A model generated the notes under the pieces. The model was given only the letters and a program-made list of their open reading frames with translations. It did not search any database and was not told where the DNA came from. Positions 22,067-31,305 of a stretch of DNA of 64,000 bases are shown here, piece by piece. Origin of the DNA: Paragorgia papillata (lineage: Eukaryota > Cnidaria > Anthozoa > Scleralcyonacea > Coralliidae); NCBI GenBank assembly GCA_035771165.1, contig JAWNZC010000409.1, forward strand, positions 124,001-188,000. The letters are read 5' to 3'. Positions within the stretch are counted from its first letter, which is position 1, and each line of letters starts with the position of its first letter. The position numbers and the translations under genes are program-made.

Positions 22067-23631
22067 TTAATACTCATTCGCCTTCTTGTACTTCATGTAA
22101 TCAGCCAAAGTTATATTGAACTGGGCTTTCATGTCAGCTGGTGTAGACTTATCATCGAAAAAGAGGAAATGCAGCATTGTAAGCCCAATTTCGTGTGCTG
22201 CTGGGTAGTCCACATCCAACAAATAAAATATACCAAGGAAGGCCAGGATAAGTTCACTCAGCTTTGTGGGCTCAACATTACAAACTATCTTCTTCCCAAC
22301 TAAGAGAAGCACTTCATTTTTGCAAATCAAAATGCATGGCAAATCCCCCTTCCATTGCTTGCACCAACCCTCAGGATCATCGTGCTCCTAAAAAGAGAAA
22401 CAAAGATTTCAAGTTTATAACTAACAGCTTGTCTAAAATCATTAATAGCAAGAAAAATAGATATTTTGCCACAGTCTGCTCCTTTCTGGCTCACTAACTG
22501 ACCAACCACGACAACCAACACAAATTTGCTTTACTACAGTACATACCCCTTAAAGTCTATACAGAATGTAGCACTTACTATATATTGATACCCTATTGCA
22601 TACATTATCATGATTTCCACCCAAACCATTGACAACTCCGTCTGCATTCCTAAACCTTTTTAGTTGGAGAATTCAAAATTGGTAAATGGACCAATCATAT
22701 TTCAGTGATCTCACTGTGTCAATTTTAAAGGCTAAGGAATACAGATGGATTCGTTAATGTTTTTTAACATATTTTTCTTGACCCATGCTGCAGATCATTG
22801 GTTTTGGTAATATAGTATATATATAGAGTCGCCTGATGATCCCGTTTAGGGTGAAACCTCTGGTAGCGAAGACTTTAAGGTAAACTATACTTCATACTTT
22901 GTATTTTGCTCTATCTATATATGGTATTGAGCACTCTCTAACATTTCGTGAACCAAAACTCACTTATATATATATATAAAATACCTAATAATTCATGAAG
23001 AGCTAACAAACAAAATGATAGCTTATCTATTAAATATATGATGTGGAATGATTATAATAATAGTTGTGATTTACTTCTATAAAGATAAAAAAAAATATTT
23101 TCATGCTAAAGTGAATATCAAATGAAAACTCTTCAACTGACCTGTAAGATGCCAATAATGTTCACAGACTTCTTCACCTTCCCATGCTTACTGGGGAAAA
23201 TTGTTTGCAAATTTTGCACCGTATGAATAAGTTTGGTATCTAAAATGGTGGAATAATAAAGAGAGAAAGAATTTTTTAAAAATAAGAAAACGTTTTGAGC
23301 AGAGAAGGGTTAAGGAAGCCAAGTGCAAGTTTGAGAAAGTAACCCAGAAGTATAAACAGCAATGCAGAGGACATGACCCACAGTAACGTACACTTCAGCC
23401 ACACTAGATGTTTTGGGTTTTACTAAATGCAATCCTAACATGAACAAAATATAATCACAGAAATTACTCACTTAATCTAGGATTCATTGGATGCTTCATG
23501 CCCTTCTCAAAAACTCCATAATACACTATGGAGTCAATCTCATCTTCCAATCTTTGAGCACACTGGTGAAGAAAGGTATCAGGTTGCACATTCTCTTGGA
23601 TCTTTAAACACCGCCGAACTTCCTCTACAAT
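22067..23631 (-). CDS. Three 3' exons of an unrecognised gene
   Basis: Exons on the minus strand: 23631-23472 (acceptor CTTCAG, donor GTGAGT), 23239-23142 (acceptor TTTTAG, donor GTCAGT) and 22387-22067 (acceptor TTTTTAG, stop TAA). Phases agree: the first ends one base into a codon, the second supplies the other two and ends in phase 0, and the third begins in phase 0. The protein is about 192 residues here, with no signal peptide. The last exon has a YPAAHEIGLTMLHFLFFDD segment of a kind I associate with multi-copy uncharacterised cnidarian/fish proteins. Upstream exons were not found; they may lie beyond the insertions. Function unknown. Confidence 0.6.
22810..22985 (+). mobile_element. 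Solo Penelope-type terminal fragment in an intron
   Basis: About 175 bp between two TA-rich tracts, containing the same ribozyme-like block and downstream sequence (TATGGTATTGAGCACTCTCTAAC) as the Penelope fragments at 48.4-49.8 kb. It sits in the intron between the exons ending at 23142 and beginning at 22387 of the minus-strand gene. No coding part is present. Confidence 0.65.
22828..22873 (+). ncRNA. Hammerhead-like ribozyme motif (copy 1)
   Basis: The core boxes appear in hammerhead order. CTGATGA (22833-22839) is followed by a CCC/GGG stem with loop GTTTA, then GAAA (22853-22856), then a 3-bp stem III (ACC, loop TCT, GGT) and cleavage triplet GTA ending at 22865. Stem I is formed by TCGC (22829-22832) with GCGA (22866-22869), extended by GAG/CTT across a bulge. 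Penelope-like elements are known to encode short-stem-III hammerheads. The T-T opposition at positions 10.1/11.1 of stem II is non-standard, so activity is uncertain. Confidence 0.6.
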
Positions 23632-24343
23632 CTGAAGTCAAAAAGATTATTTTAACGGATATTCAACCTGTATTTAAGAAATAGAAAATGGCTGCCCATG
23701 TTTATATAGCCTGATGCAAACATGAGAGTGACTGGTAGAATTCAAAAGTTTATGTGAACCCGAGCCATAGACAAGGGTTTACATATTAAGTACTTTCGAA
23801 TGCTCTCAAACTCACTTGGAATGAGTGTTTGCATCAGGTTATAAACCCAGGGCATCCATTTTCTATTTCTTTTGTAAAATAAGGCCAAGAAATTTGCCAT
23901 AAATGTCACTGTGTTTGCATAGCCTGATATAAACGGTAATTGACCAATCAGTGTTAATATAATTATCATAAATTATAATATTATTGATAACATTAGCATT
24001 ACACGACAGTATAGTTAATGCACTTTCAATTTATTTTTTAATACAGTATGACTAAGGCCTAGTTGAAATGTCAAACTTTTCATTGTGCCAAATCTAATGT
24101 AAATGAGCTCGAACAAAGCATTTTTCCTATTAATTTGCTAATAGTGACTAAAGGTTTAACATTGTCAGTAGTTTTTCATCTCCAAAATTAAAACTGTACA
24201 TATTTTCTGTTATTTTGTATAGTGTTTTGTCATTAATAGTAACACAATTCATTCTCTGGTGTATTATATTGAATAAATATACTGACATATATAATGACTA
24301 ACTTGCCACCTTTTGGTTTTCCCTGATATATTTATATATATAG

Positions 24344-24711
24344 GATACAATGAAAAGTCAGCGCCAGCGGTCCTGTACCAAGACCAAGCCATCTAATGAA
24401 AGGGTAAAAAGGTACATATATTTCATACTTATAATTGAAATTCCCATTACCAGTCAATTAGTTTGTTATCATATATTATTACTTATACATGTATGCCACT
24501 AATATTGTCTAGAAGAGTGATTGTGAGAATGTGTCACAAAAGGAAACCAGGGCAATTGAAAATATGACAGAAAATGGAAGCCCGGCAATTGTAAGTGCAT
24601 GAAATACTTCCTCTGATTTTATGTTCATTTATAGTACACTGTACTATAAAAAATATTGCACCCTTCCTAGACTGCTTTGCCCTATGCATTGTTTATCCTC
24701 TATGCTGCCAA

Positions 24712-24758
<47 letters not shown>

Positions 24759-24877
24759 TTCATAACCAAATGTTACATCTGCATGTATAAGCTCAGTGTG
24801 CTTTAATAATTACCTTTATCTAGGATATGGAACACCTTGAAACTGAAAAGATTATTGGTAAAGTTGAAACAGTACCG
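24344..24877 (+). CDS. 5' exons of a small-exon gene interrupted by the Polinton
   Basis: Three candidate exons, each flanked by AG and GT and each a multiple of three in phase 0: 24344-24403 (contains ATG at 24350; 20 codons), 24513-24590 (26 codons; donor GTAAGT) and 24824-24877 (18 codons; donor GTAAGT). The encoded peptide is polar and acidic (SDCENVSQKETRAIENMTEN, then DMEHLETEKIIGKVETVP). The pattern continues right of the Polinton at 50057-50808 in the same phase, so the Polinton sits in an intron. Exon 1 has an acceptor-like AG before GATACAATG, so earlier exons may exist. No family recognised. Confidence 0.55.
24714..24756. repeat. TA dinucleotide microsatellite
   Basis: About 20 uninterrupted TA repeats within an intron of the plus-strand gene. 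Confidence 0.9.
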
Positions 24878-25631
24878 GTAAGTAAACATATTACATATAT
24901 CAGGCTTCCAGACAAATATCATTTATGATGAACTATATAAGCATAATTATTAGGTAGTAATTTAAATATATAGTAAAATAATTAATGCAAGTTTGATCTA
25001 AAAAATGAATGGATAGATGTCAATCATTCAACCCATCATTCAAACCTTTTCTTAATGTTTTAAGTTATTTTATTCAGTTTATTAACATTATTCAGTAAAA
25101 CCTAGTTTTTCAAACAAATTTCCCGACAGATCGAATTTGATCAAATTTTCCCAACAAACTTTTCTGTGTGTGTGTGTGGGGGGGGGGGGGGGACTCCACC
25201 CTGCCCCACTCCCCTGTCAGTTACTCCACTACTCCTTTGCCATTTAAAATACAAAGGTTGTCTAGAGCAATTTGGCACTTTTTGGAATTGTCATTACCAT
25301 AGCAACCACCACTACATTTCCCCAGATGTATGCAGTATTTGAAGCCAAAACTGTTTTTCTATGCCTTTTAGAATATGTTTGATATATTCTCTAAAAAGCA
25401 TCTACATACATGTATTCACACTTTTTCCCAGATCAAACTTGTATGCCTTGACTTTTTAAGAAACTGTGTTGATCGAGCAGCTAGGCCACGTAAGGGAAAG
25501 AATTAGACTCTTGGTTTTATTCAAGTTCATGTGTACTTATATACTGTTTAATGATCTTTATCTGTTGCTGACCAATATTGGCGGAATAAAATCGGAAAAG
25601 AAATAAAATATTTTGTGGCAACAATTGGGGC
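24878..25631. other. Intron sequence left of the Polinton
   Basis: AT-rich intronic DNA with a GT/poly-G tract (about 25168-25191). It ends at the AGGGAA target duplication (25632-25637). No gene seen. Confidence 0.55.
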
Positions 25632-25637
25632 AGGGAA

Positions 25638-25918
25638 AGTAGTGTCAAAAGGCCGATCCTGGGACATAGTGTAATGGCGGCCATTTGTTTACTGAAATTT
25701 TGATTGCCGATCCTGGGACCCCCTCCTGAAATTTAATTTAAAGATGGCTGCCGATTCTGGGACATGGGTTGAAAAGCCTGCCCACCCCCATTCTGAAAAG
25801 ATTTGCGATCCCCTCCTGGAAATTTTTTAAAGATGGCTGCCAAATTTTTCCAAAATGGCCGCTAAAATTTTTGGGGATTTTTTTTGATTGGGGTTGTCGA
25901 GTTTTTGGGGTTGGGGTT
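25638..25918 (+). repeat. Polinton left terminal inverted repeat (281 bp)
   Basis: I compared it base by base with the reverse complement of 46137-46417 and saw no difference; it diverges after 25918. Internally it holds repeated GATCCTGGGAC/GATTCTGGGAC motifs (three), CCTCCTGAAATTT/CCTCCTGGAAATT motifs (two) and four ATGGC-type motifs at 25674, 25743, about 25832 and 25855. The inner end is G-rich (runs of GGGG separated by T tracts) and could form a quadruplex. These are likely sites for integrase or terminal-protein binding, or for transcription factors. Confidence 0.95.
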
Positions 25919-25975
25919 TTGGGGTTTTTTGGGTTGCCAAGTTTTTGGGGTTTTCGGTTTTTAAAACCAAAATAA

Positions 25976-26176
25976 ATGAACACCAAACGGAGTAACTTAT
26001 GTCCAGACAGAGAGAAATGTATGTGGGTGGGTTTTACAACATATCCAGGCAAACCACCAAATATTATATATTTTAACAAAAGTACACATCCAGGAACAGT
26101 TTGCAACTATATTCATCCAGGCGAAACAAAAGCCCAAATGTTAGTTAGAACAGGAGTATATGACACAGTTTTTTAA
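25976..26176 (+). CDS. Small Polinton protein, unrecognised
   Basis: 66 residues starting in TAAATG immediately inside the left TIR. It contains CPDREKC and a later Cys/His pair (VCNYIH), which may bind zinc. No signal peptide or membrane segment. Its place as the first gene next to the TIR could mean early expression. No family recognised. Confidence 0.55.
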   Translation: MNTKRSNLCPDREKCMWVGFTTYPGKPPNIIYFNKSTHPGTVCNYIHPGETKAQMLVRTGVYDTVF

Positions 26177-26215
26177 ATTGAACTATTTTTTTCGGAAAAA
26201 ATTAAAAGAATAAGA

Positions 26216-26629
26216 ATGAACTCAAATGAAACAATTAAAAGTTTAAATGAAAAAATCATTGAACTTGAACAAATGCTTGAAGAGGAGATCGCTGACAAAA
26301 ATGAGAAGATCTCAAAAATAAAAACCAATGCAACAAAAATTTATGAAGAAAACAAAAGGCTAACAGCTGAACAAAACCAAAACTTGGAGTGGTCAACATA
26401 TAGCTTGGAATGTATCGAAGAAATGATGGAAACAAACAAAAATCTTGAAGAAGAAAACCGACAACAAGAAATGGATATCAACATTCTTGAAGAAAAAGCT
26501 GGATTTTTTGATATCAAAAAGGTGGACGAAACAGAGGGGAAGATGGTTCAAAAAATTATGAGTAAAACCACAAAGAAATCAAAACCCAAAAAGAACCCCT
26601 TTTACAATAAAATATTGTGGAAATATTGA
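26216..26629 (+). CDS. Coiled-coil Polinton protein
   Basis: 137 residues. About residues 5-95 are rich in E, K, N and L with heptad-like spacing, predicting a long coiled coil; the tail is basic (KKSKPKKNPF). The start context is TAAGAATG, not TAAATG. No enzyme motif; possibly an assembly or scaffold protein. A hairpin (26668-26689) follows. Confidence 0.6.
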   Translation: MNSNETIKSLNEKIIELEQMLEEEIADKNEKISKIKTNATKIYEENKRLTAEQNQNLEWSTYSLECIEEMMETNKNLEEENRQQEMDINILEEKAGFFDIKKVDETEGKMVQKIMSKTTKKSKPKKNPFYNKILWKY

Positions 26630-26718
26630 GACACATCTTTTAAAAAATATAAACAAAAATAAAAATCTTTAACAAAAAAAATTGTTAAAAATTTTTTAAA
26701 AGAAAAGAATAAATAAAG

Positions 26719-26985
26719 ATGGTTAAAAAATCAAAATTAGATACCAGAAGCATACACCACCATGCTGCACCCTCTCGTCATTTTTGTAAAAAAGATGGAT
26801 GTAACTTTGAGACATCTAGTTTAACAGCATTGAGGTTACATTTAAAGTTTGTCCATAAAACATCTGGATCAACAAAAAAAATGGTCATTAAGTGCTCAAC
26901 ATGTTCCAAAACATTTAACAATGACGAGGCTTCTCGATACCATAGTAAAAGTCATACCAAAAAAGTAAGAATTCATAAGTGCTAA
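26719..26985 (+). CDS. Two-finger C2H2 zinc-finger protein
   Basis: 88 residues. Finger 1 is C23-x4-C28-x12-H41-x4-H46; finger 2 is C59-x2-C62-x12-H75-x3-H79. Both have the hydrophobic spacing of classical nucleic-acid-binding fingers. The N-terminus is basic. The start context TAAAGATG differs from the virion genes, fitting a regulatory protein. The 22-bp palindrome lies 13 bp after the stop. Confidence 0.75.
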   Translation: MVKKSKLDTRSIHHHAAPSRHFCKKDGCNFETSSLTALRLHLKFVHKTSGSTKKMVIKCSTCSKTFNNDEASRYHSKSHTKKVRIHKC

Positions 26986-26998
26986 AATTTTTTGAAAC

Positions 26999-27020
26999 TT
27001 ATAACAAAATTTTGTTATAA
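26999..27020. terminator. 22-bp palindrome, copy 1 (candidate 3'-end signal)
   Basis: TTATAACAAAA followed at once by its exact reverse complement, between the zinc-finger gene and the lectin-like gene. The same palindrome recurs at 34713 and 35449. The transcript could form an 11-bp hairpin. Assignment as a terminator or processing signal is inference from position. Confidence 0.5.
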
Positions 27021-27038
27021 TTTTGTTTAAAATAAATA

Positions 27039-27869
27039 ATGAGTTATTACTATGGTTATGGTAGACCAAGACGATCATTGGATGAAGGTGGTACTGATTA
27101 TGGAGACAAAATTAAAAAAATTGAAAAGAAATTACAAGACCTTGAAAAACCTAAAAACTACAAAACAGTTTTTGATATCAATTTGACAAAGGCTACTAAA
27201 ACATTTGAAATACATGGTGGAGAAAGAAGACTAACACAAGCTCGACAAGGCAACTCTGTTTTGTGGCAAGATGACAAACCCCATGCCCCAACATTTGGTT
27301 CTGATCCCACTGGTCCGGGTAAAGATTACATCGAAAACAAGGGTGGCAATTATATGTGTTTCTGTAACACCGAAATGCAGTTTAATGATGTTTCTGTTTT
27401 TGTTGTCTGTACTGTGGTTGACACTTCTGTTGCTTTGAGTGGTACTTGGTGTTATCTTATTGGAAATGATAATGGTAATTATGACAAATTTTTTAGTTTC
27501 AAATCATACTCTTACTCCAAACTAATTATTGGTGGCATAAGAAATGGTACTAAAAAAGTAATAGACATTAACGTTGGGCACAGCATTCTTAGTAAACACA
27601 TAGTTTCTTGTCATTGGTTGGGAGCAGGAGGTGTCATATATTTAAATGGTGTTTTTTGTACAGGATCAGAATTTAAATCGGATCTTGCAGATATTGGTAG
27701 TCCATTTGGTTCTGTATTTGCAAACAAAAGATTGTCTGGAGCCCCATCCACAGATGAAGAACTTAAAGGAAAAATTTATGGAATTAAAATTGTCCATGGT
27801 CCACTAACTCCAGCCGAGATTGTAAAAATTAACAAGGATATGATGAAGGAATATGGAAACTTCATCTGA
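27039..27869 (+). CDS. Lectin-like (LamG/concanavalin fold) fibre candidate
   Basis: 276 residues. It begins MSYYYGYGRPRRS, almost the same as the collagen-like protein encoded next ([13 protein letters not shown]). A short coil (about residues 22-40) is followed by a beta-rich domain of about 220 residues. That domain has the pattern of LamG/laminin-type jelly rolls: FDINLTKAT, a GTWCYLIG strand, HWLGAGGVIYLNG and a closing GKIYGIKIVHGPLTPAEI. LamG-type C-termini commonly end with such a helix. Likely a virion surface or attachment protein; the receptor is unknown. Start context AAATAATG. Confidence 0.6.
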   Translation: MSYYYGYGRPRRSLDEGGTDYGDKIKKIEKKLQDLEKPKNYKTVFDINLTKATKTFEIHGGERRLTQARQGNSVLWQDDKPHAPTFGSDPTGPGKDYIENKGGNYMCFCNTEMQFNDVSVFVVCTVVDTSVALSGTWCYLIGNDNGNYDKFFSFKSYSYSKLIIGGIRNGTKKVIDINVGHSILSKHIVSCHWLGAGGVIYLNGVFCTGSEFKSDLADIGSPFGSVFANKRLSGAPSTDEELKGKIYGIKIVHGPLTPAEIVKINKDMMKEYGNFI

Positions 27870-27873
27870 AAAA

Positions 27874-27904
27874 CTTGGCAAAAACTTTTAAAATTTTTAC
27901 CAAG
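27874..27904. terminator. Hairpin after the lectin-like gene
   Basis: CTTGGCAAAAA and TTTTTACCAAG pair over 10 of 11 positions, in the 39-bp gap between the lectin-like and collagen-like genes. Half of it (ACTTGGTAAAAACTTTTA) recurs at about 35018-35035 before the gene at 35039. Confidence 0.4.
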
Positions 27905-27908
27905 ATAA

Positions 27909-28964
27909 ATGAGTTATTACTATGGATATGATGACCCAGATTATTCTTATGGAGGGGGTGGTGGTGCTGACGGAGAACCAGGACCACAAGGTGACACAGG
28001 TGCAAAAGGCGACAAGGGGGACAGAGGTTTGACAGGACCAACAGGATCCACAGGACCAAAAGGATCAAAAGGTGACCAAGGTTTGACTGGTGCAACAGGT
28101 CCAACAGGATCCACAGGACCAACAGGACCCAAAGGTGACAGAGGTTTGACAGGAAACAAGGGTGACAGAGGTGACGAAGGTTTGGAAGGACAAAGAGGAT
28201 TAACAGGTGACAAAGGCTCCTCTGGAGACAGGGGTGCAATAGGACCAACAGGACCAAAAGGTCCAACAGGAACAGCTGCACAAAAAGGTGACCCAGGACC
28301 AAAAGGTTCCAAAGGTGACAAGGGTGACAAGGGTGACAGAGGTTTAACAGGCATGGCTGGTACAGATGCTCATAAAGTAGGACCAAAAGGGGACAAGGGA
28401 GATGTTGGTAACACTGGACCCAAAGGAGACAAAGGCGATCGAGGTTTGACTGGTTCTAAAGGAGACAAAGGTGACACTGGCATTAGAGGACCACAAGGTA
28501 CAAAGGGTGACAGGGGTACTTTTGGAACAGCAGGTGCAACAGGACCACAAGGTCAAAAAGGAGACAAAGGAGATCATGGAACAACAGGTGCAACGGGATC
28601 CAAAGGAGACAAGGGTGACAAGGGAGACAAAGGTATGGCAGGAACAGCTGCACAAAAAGGAGCCAAAGGCGATCCTGGTGACGATGGTGCGAAAGGGAAC
28701 AAGGGCAACACTGGGGCAACAGGACCCCAAGGCCCACAGGGTGCCCAAGGCCCACAAGGAAGCCAAGGATCAACAGGAGCCAAAGGAAATACTGGTAGCA
28801 CTGGCTCCCAAGGACCACAAGGACCCCAAGGAACAAAAGGGGACAAAGGAGATCCAGGACCAAAAAGGTTAACCCCAAGGGGATCAAGGGATAAACTCGA
28901 GGATTGCCTGGTGGGGGGGGGCAAAGGATCAACTGGACTAAGAGGTCTAAGTAAGAGGTACTAA
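27909..28964 (+). CDS. Collagen-like fibre protein, C-terminus disrupted
   Basis: It starts in TAAATG with the shared MSYYYGY tail. From about residue 20 it runs as uninterrupted Gly-X-Y triplets ([15 protein letters not shown] style) to about residue 320, which predicts a trimeric collagen helix. After about nt 28865 the triplet pattern hops between frames (homopolymer-type slips, including a run of eight G at 28913-28920), and the printed frame ends at 28964. Similar G-X-Y coding continues in other frames to about 28995. The natural C-terminal head is probably the beta-rich domain seen at 29440-29886. Bacterial and giant-virus collagen repeats have the same form. Confidence 0.7.
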   Translation: MSYYYGYDDPDYSYGGGGGADGEPGPQGDTGAKGDKGDRGLTGPTGSTGPKGSKGDQGLTGATGPTGSTGPTGPKGDRGLTGNKGDRGDEGLEGQRGLTGDKGSSGDRGAIGPTGPKGPTGTAAQKGDPGPKGSKGDKGDKGDRGLTGMAGTDAHKVGPKGDKGDVGNTGPKGDKGDRGLTGSKGDKGDTGIRGPQGTKGDRGTFGTAGATGPQGQKGDKGDHGTTGATGSKGDKGDKGDKGMAGTAAQKGAKGDPGDDGAKGNKGNTGATGPQGPQGAQGPQGSQGSTGAKGNTGSTGSQGPQGPQGTKGDKGDPGPKRLTPRGSRDKLEDCLVGGGKGSTGLRGLSKRY

Positions 28965-28984
28965 GAGGAGATACAGGAACTAAC

Positions 28985-29230
28985 AGGACCAACAGCTGGG
29001 AACTTTTTTTTCGCAGTTAATTTTAAAATTACAATTGGGACATTAAACAGACCGATAAAGGGATAGATGTGGGATAACGGGACTCATTAGCACCTACTTT
29101 CATTTACAGCAACCATAGATTACTGGGAAATATTTGGTATCATATTGGTTCAAACTACACCCGATGGTCTCAATGTGATCGCGAGAGGCGGGAGCAAACG
29201 CTCCTCTCTTAAGAGACATTCCACGCCCCG
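28985..29230 (+). pseudogene. Corrupted copy of the fibre head domain start
   Basis: About 230 bp that match 29408-29600 (same order: TTTTTCGCAGTTAA, TGGGATAAC, CATTAGCACC, ATATTTGGTATCATATTGG, CCCGATGGTCTCAA). It carries many one-base insertions and deletions, mostly in homopolymers, and cannot be translated. 29231-29400 is unrelated low-quality-looking sequence (C-rich run, then AT-rich). The error style suggests unpolished long-read sequence or a local misassembly rather than evolution. Confidence 0.6.
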
Positions 29231-29439
29231 CAAGACACCGTAGTCATCCACAACCAACCCACCCACCCCCCAACTCTCCCACCATTATAGGTCAGCAATT
29301 TGGTTTTTTTGTTGGTTGATGCTAGGCATGTAGGTACAATTTATTTTATCGAATAAACGGGTGAGGAACATATACATGGAAGCTTTAAAAGATAATTTAT
29401 ATGGATATTTTTCGCAGTTAATAAAATACAAAAAGGATA

Positions 29440-29886
29440 GTGGAAAAACAAACCATAAAGGGGGGTGCATGGGATAACACAAACAACATTAGCACCCTAC
29501 TTTCATTTACAGCAACCCATGATACTGGGAAATATTTGGTATCATATTGGTTCAAACTACAACCCGATGGTCTCAAAATTGATCAACAATCTAAGCAAAC
29601 TGGTTGGTATGCTTCATCCTATAGATCATATTTCGATCTAAAAACAAACCTTTACCATGGAAGTGTTACAGACAGATCAAACAAACTTTCAGGTTTGGAA
29701 ACAATAACAATGGGAAAAACATACAATGAAAGGGACCCTCACCATATTTTTTGTCAAGGGATTGCCACTATTAAAAAGGGGACTCAACTGGCTTTGCACT
29801 CATATTCTGGTTCTGTTGGTGATGACTATACATTCCTGTTTTTTAATGTTTGGGATGTTGAAATCAACCTTCTTAGACTGGGTTAA
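29440..29886 (+). CDS. Beta-rich head domain of the collagen-like fibre (C1q/TNF-like), 5' end unclear
   Basis: About 148 codons, opening with GTG in this frame, so not a natural start. Visible strands include NISTLLSFTATHDTGKYLVSYWF and a final SVGDDYTFLFFNVWDVEINLL, the pattern of C1q/TNF-like jelly-roll trimer heads that normally follow collagen stems. It is best read as the C-terminal part of the gene starting at 27909, separated by a corrupted duplicated stretch. Stop at 29884-29886. Confidence 0.55.
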   Translation: MEKQTIKGGAWDNTNNISTLLSFTATHDTGKYLVSYWFKLQPDGLKIDQQSKQTGWYASSYRSYFDLKTNLYHGSVTDRSNKLSGLETITMGKTYNERDPHHIFCQGIATIKKGTQLALHSYSGSVGDDYTFLFFNVWDVEINLLRLG

Positions 29887-29904
29887 AAAAATATAATAAA
29901 AGAG

Positions 29905-30960
29905 ATGTCTATGTTTAAAAATCAAAACACATTATCAACCTTGTTATATGAAAGTTACAGTAAAGAAAACATTACACATATGGATCTCCACAACAAGAGA
30001 TCATATTCTATTAAAAATGAAGATGATCTCCTAGATAAATATACAAAAGCCTACACATATTTGTCAAGATCTGGAAACTTTAACAGATATCTTCTAGAAA
30101 GAACAACAGAAATTGGACCAGTCATTGTTGACATTGATCTTAGCAAAAAACTTAAGGAACCTAAACCATTATATTCTGAAAAGAAAGTCCTGAAATTGGC
30201 AAGACTGTTCCAAAAAATATTGAAAGAACTTCTTATTGACACAACAAACTTGGCATGTTTTGTTTTGGAAAAACCAGGATATTTTAAAGAAGGGACTTAC
30301 AAAAATGGTTTCCATCTTCATTTTCCACATGTTTGGTTAACACAAAGGGAGAGACTTTACATAAATGAACTTGTGCAAAAGGAAACCAGAATCAAACTTG
30401 ACAATGCTGTCATTGCTGGTAACTGGTTTTTGTATGGATCTAAAAAGAGTCCCGAGTCAGACCCATATCTTTTGAGTTACATTATTGAGGAGGAAAGGGA
30501 CAAGGTGGTTAATTATTATTTGGATCAAGAATTAATATTTTTACTGTCTGTTAGAGAAAAATCATACACAAAAGCTAACAAACTATCATTTTTACCAGAA
30601 ACTAAAAAGACAGAAAAACCAAAAACCATTATTGACTTTAATGACCACAAACAAAAAGATGAGGAAGAGTTAGAAAAATATATTGAACAGATTCCAAAAG
30701 ATATTGCTGAAGACTACACAAAATGGAGGTCTATTGGTTTTGCATTGTACAACGAAACCCATGGAGAAGATTATGGTAAAAAACTTTGGCACCTTTTTTC
30801 CCAAAAATGTCCTGAAAAATATGATGAAAGTGAGTGCGACAAATTTTGGGAAACCCCTGTTGAAACCAGTTTTTCAATTGGGACACTAATCCATTACGCA
30901 AGTCTAATTACAAATAAGAAAAGGAAAAAGCGGACAGTAACTTTGAAAAAATATTTATAA
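29905..30960 (+). CDS. D5-type archaeo-eukaryotic primase without helicase
   Basis: 351 residues. The AEP catalytic pattern is visible: D76 and D78 in IVDIDLSK, the basic/His motif KNGFHLHF (His 137), an acidic LDNAV near 166, and a WFLYGSKK segment (about 174-181), as in the N-terminal primase of NCLDV D5 primase-helicases. Residues about 270-330 (WRSIGFALYNETHGEDYGKKLW...) match a PriCT-like C-terminal primase domain. The SF3 helicase that follows in D5 is absent; the protein ends in a basic tail. It presumably makes primers or acts as a primase-polymerase in element replication. The leader AATAAAAGAGATG is shared with the minus gene at 36148. Confidence 0.75.
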   Translation: MSMFKNQNTLSTLLYESYSKENITHMDLHNKRSYSIKNEDDLLDKYTKAYTYLSRSGNFNRYLLERTTEIGPVIVDIDLSKKLKEPKPLYSEKKVLKLARLFQKILKELLIDTTNLACFVLEKPGYFKEGTYKNGFHLHFPHVWLTQRERLYINELVQKETRIKLDNAVIAGNWFLYGSKKSPESDPYLLSYIIEEERDKVVNYYLDQELIFLLSVREKSYTKANKLSFLPETKKTEKPKTIIDFNDHKQKDEEELEKYIEQIPKDIAEDYTKWRSIGFALYNETHGEDYGKKLWHLFSQKCPEKYDESECDKFWETPVETSFSIGTLIHYASLITNKKRKKRTVTLKKYL

Positions 30961-31004
30961 AAAAAAATTGATGAGGAACAAAACATTTTAAAAATAAAAT
31001 AAAA

Positions 31005-31283
31005 ATGGTATCAAGAATGGTAAAATATGAAACCACCGAAACCCCAGTTTTTACTCCCCATTTCAAATCTGTTCAATGGACATCTCCAGGAAAATTTACA
31101 TGCAGATGTGGCAAAGTTTTTACAGACCAATCAAAACTCATTAACCACACATTTTTTCCAAAACAAACAAGAGTCAACTTTTCAATGATTGTAACAGCTA
31201 TTTTTCCAGCTGGACACTGGTTGAAAGCAACTTCAAGACAAATTCCAGCTAGCTGTTTTGAACAAATTTTAACTAGTTGTTGA
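31005..31283 (+). CDS. Small protein with a partial zinc-finger motif
   Basis: 92 residues. FTCRCGKVFTDQSKLINHTF (Cys 33, Cys 35, His 48) resembles half of a C2H2 finger; the usual second His is not clearly placed. No membrane segment. Possibly a degenerate DNA-binding protein. Start context TAAAAATG. Confidence 0.5.
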   Translation: MVSRMVKYETTETPVFTPHFKSVQWTSPGKFTCRCGKVFTDQSKLINHTFFPKQTRVNFSMIVTAIFPAGHWLKATSRQIPASCFEQILTSC

Positions 31284-31305
31284 ACAAATTTTAACAAATT
31301 AATAA

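Noticed and set aside
22031..22303. Plus-strand 90-codon frame overlapping the minus-strand last exon
   Set aside because: It lies opposite a coding exon with consistent splice phases and has no recognisable domain.
27862..28992. Long minus-strand and alternative-frame open frames opposite the collagen-like gene
   Set aside because: Gly-X-Y repeats keep other frames free of stops; composition (Pro/Leu/Ser runs) is that of an antisense shadow.
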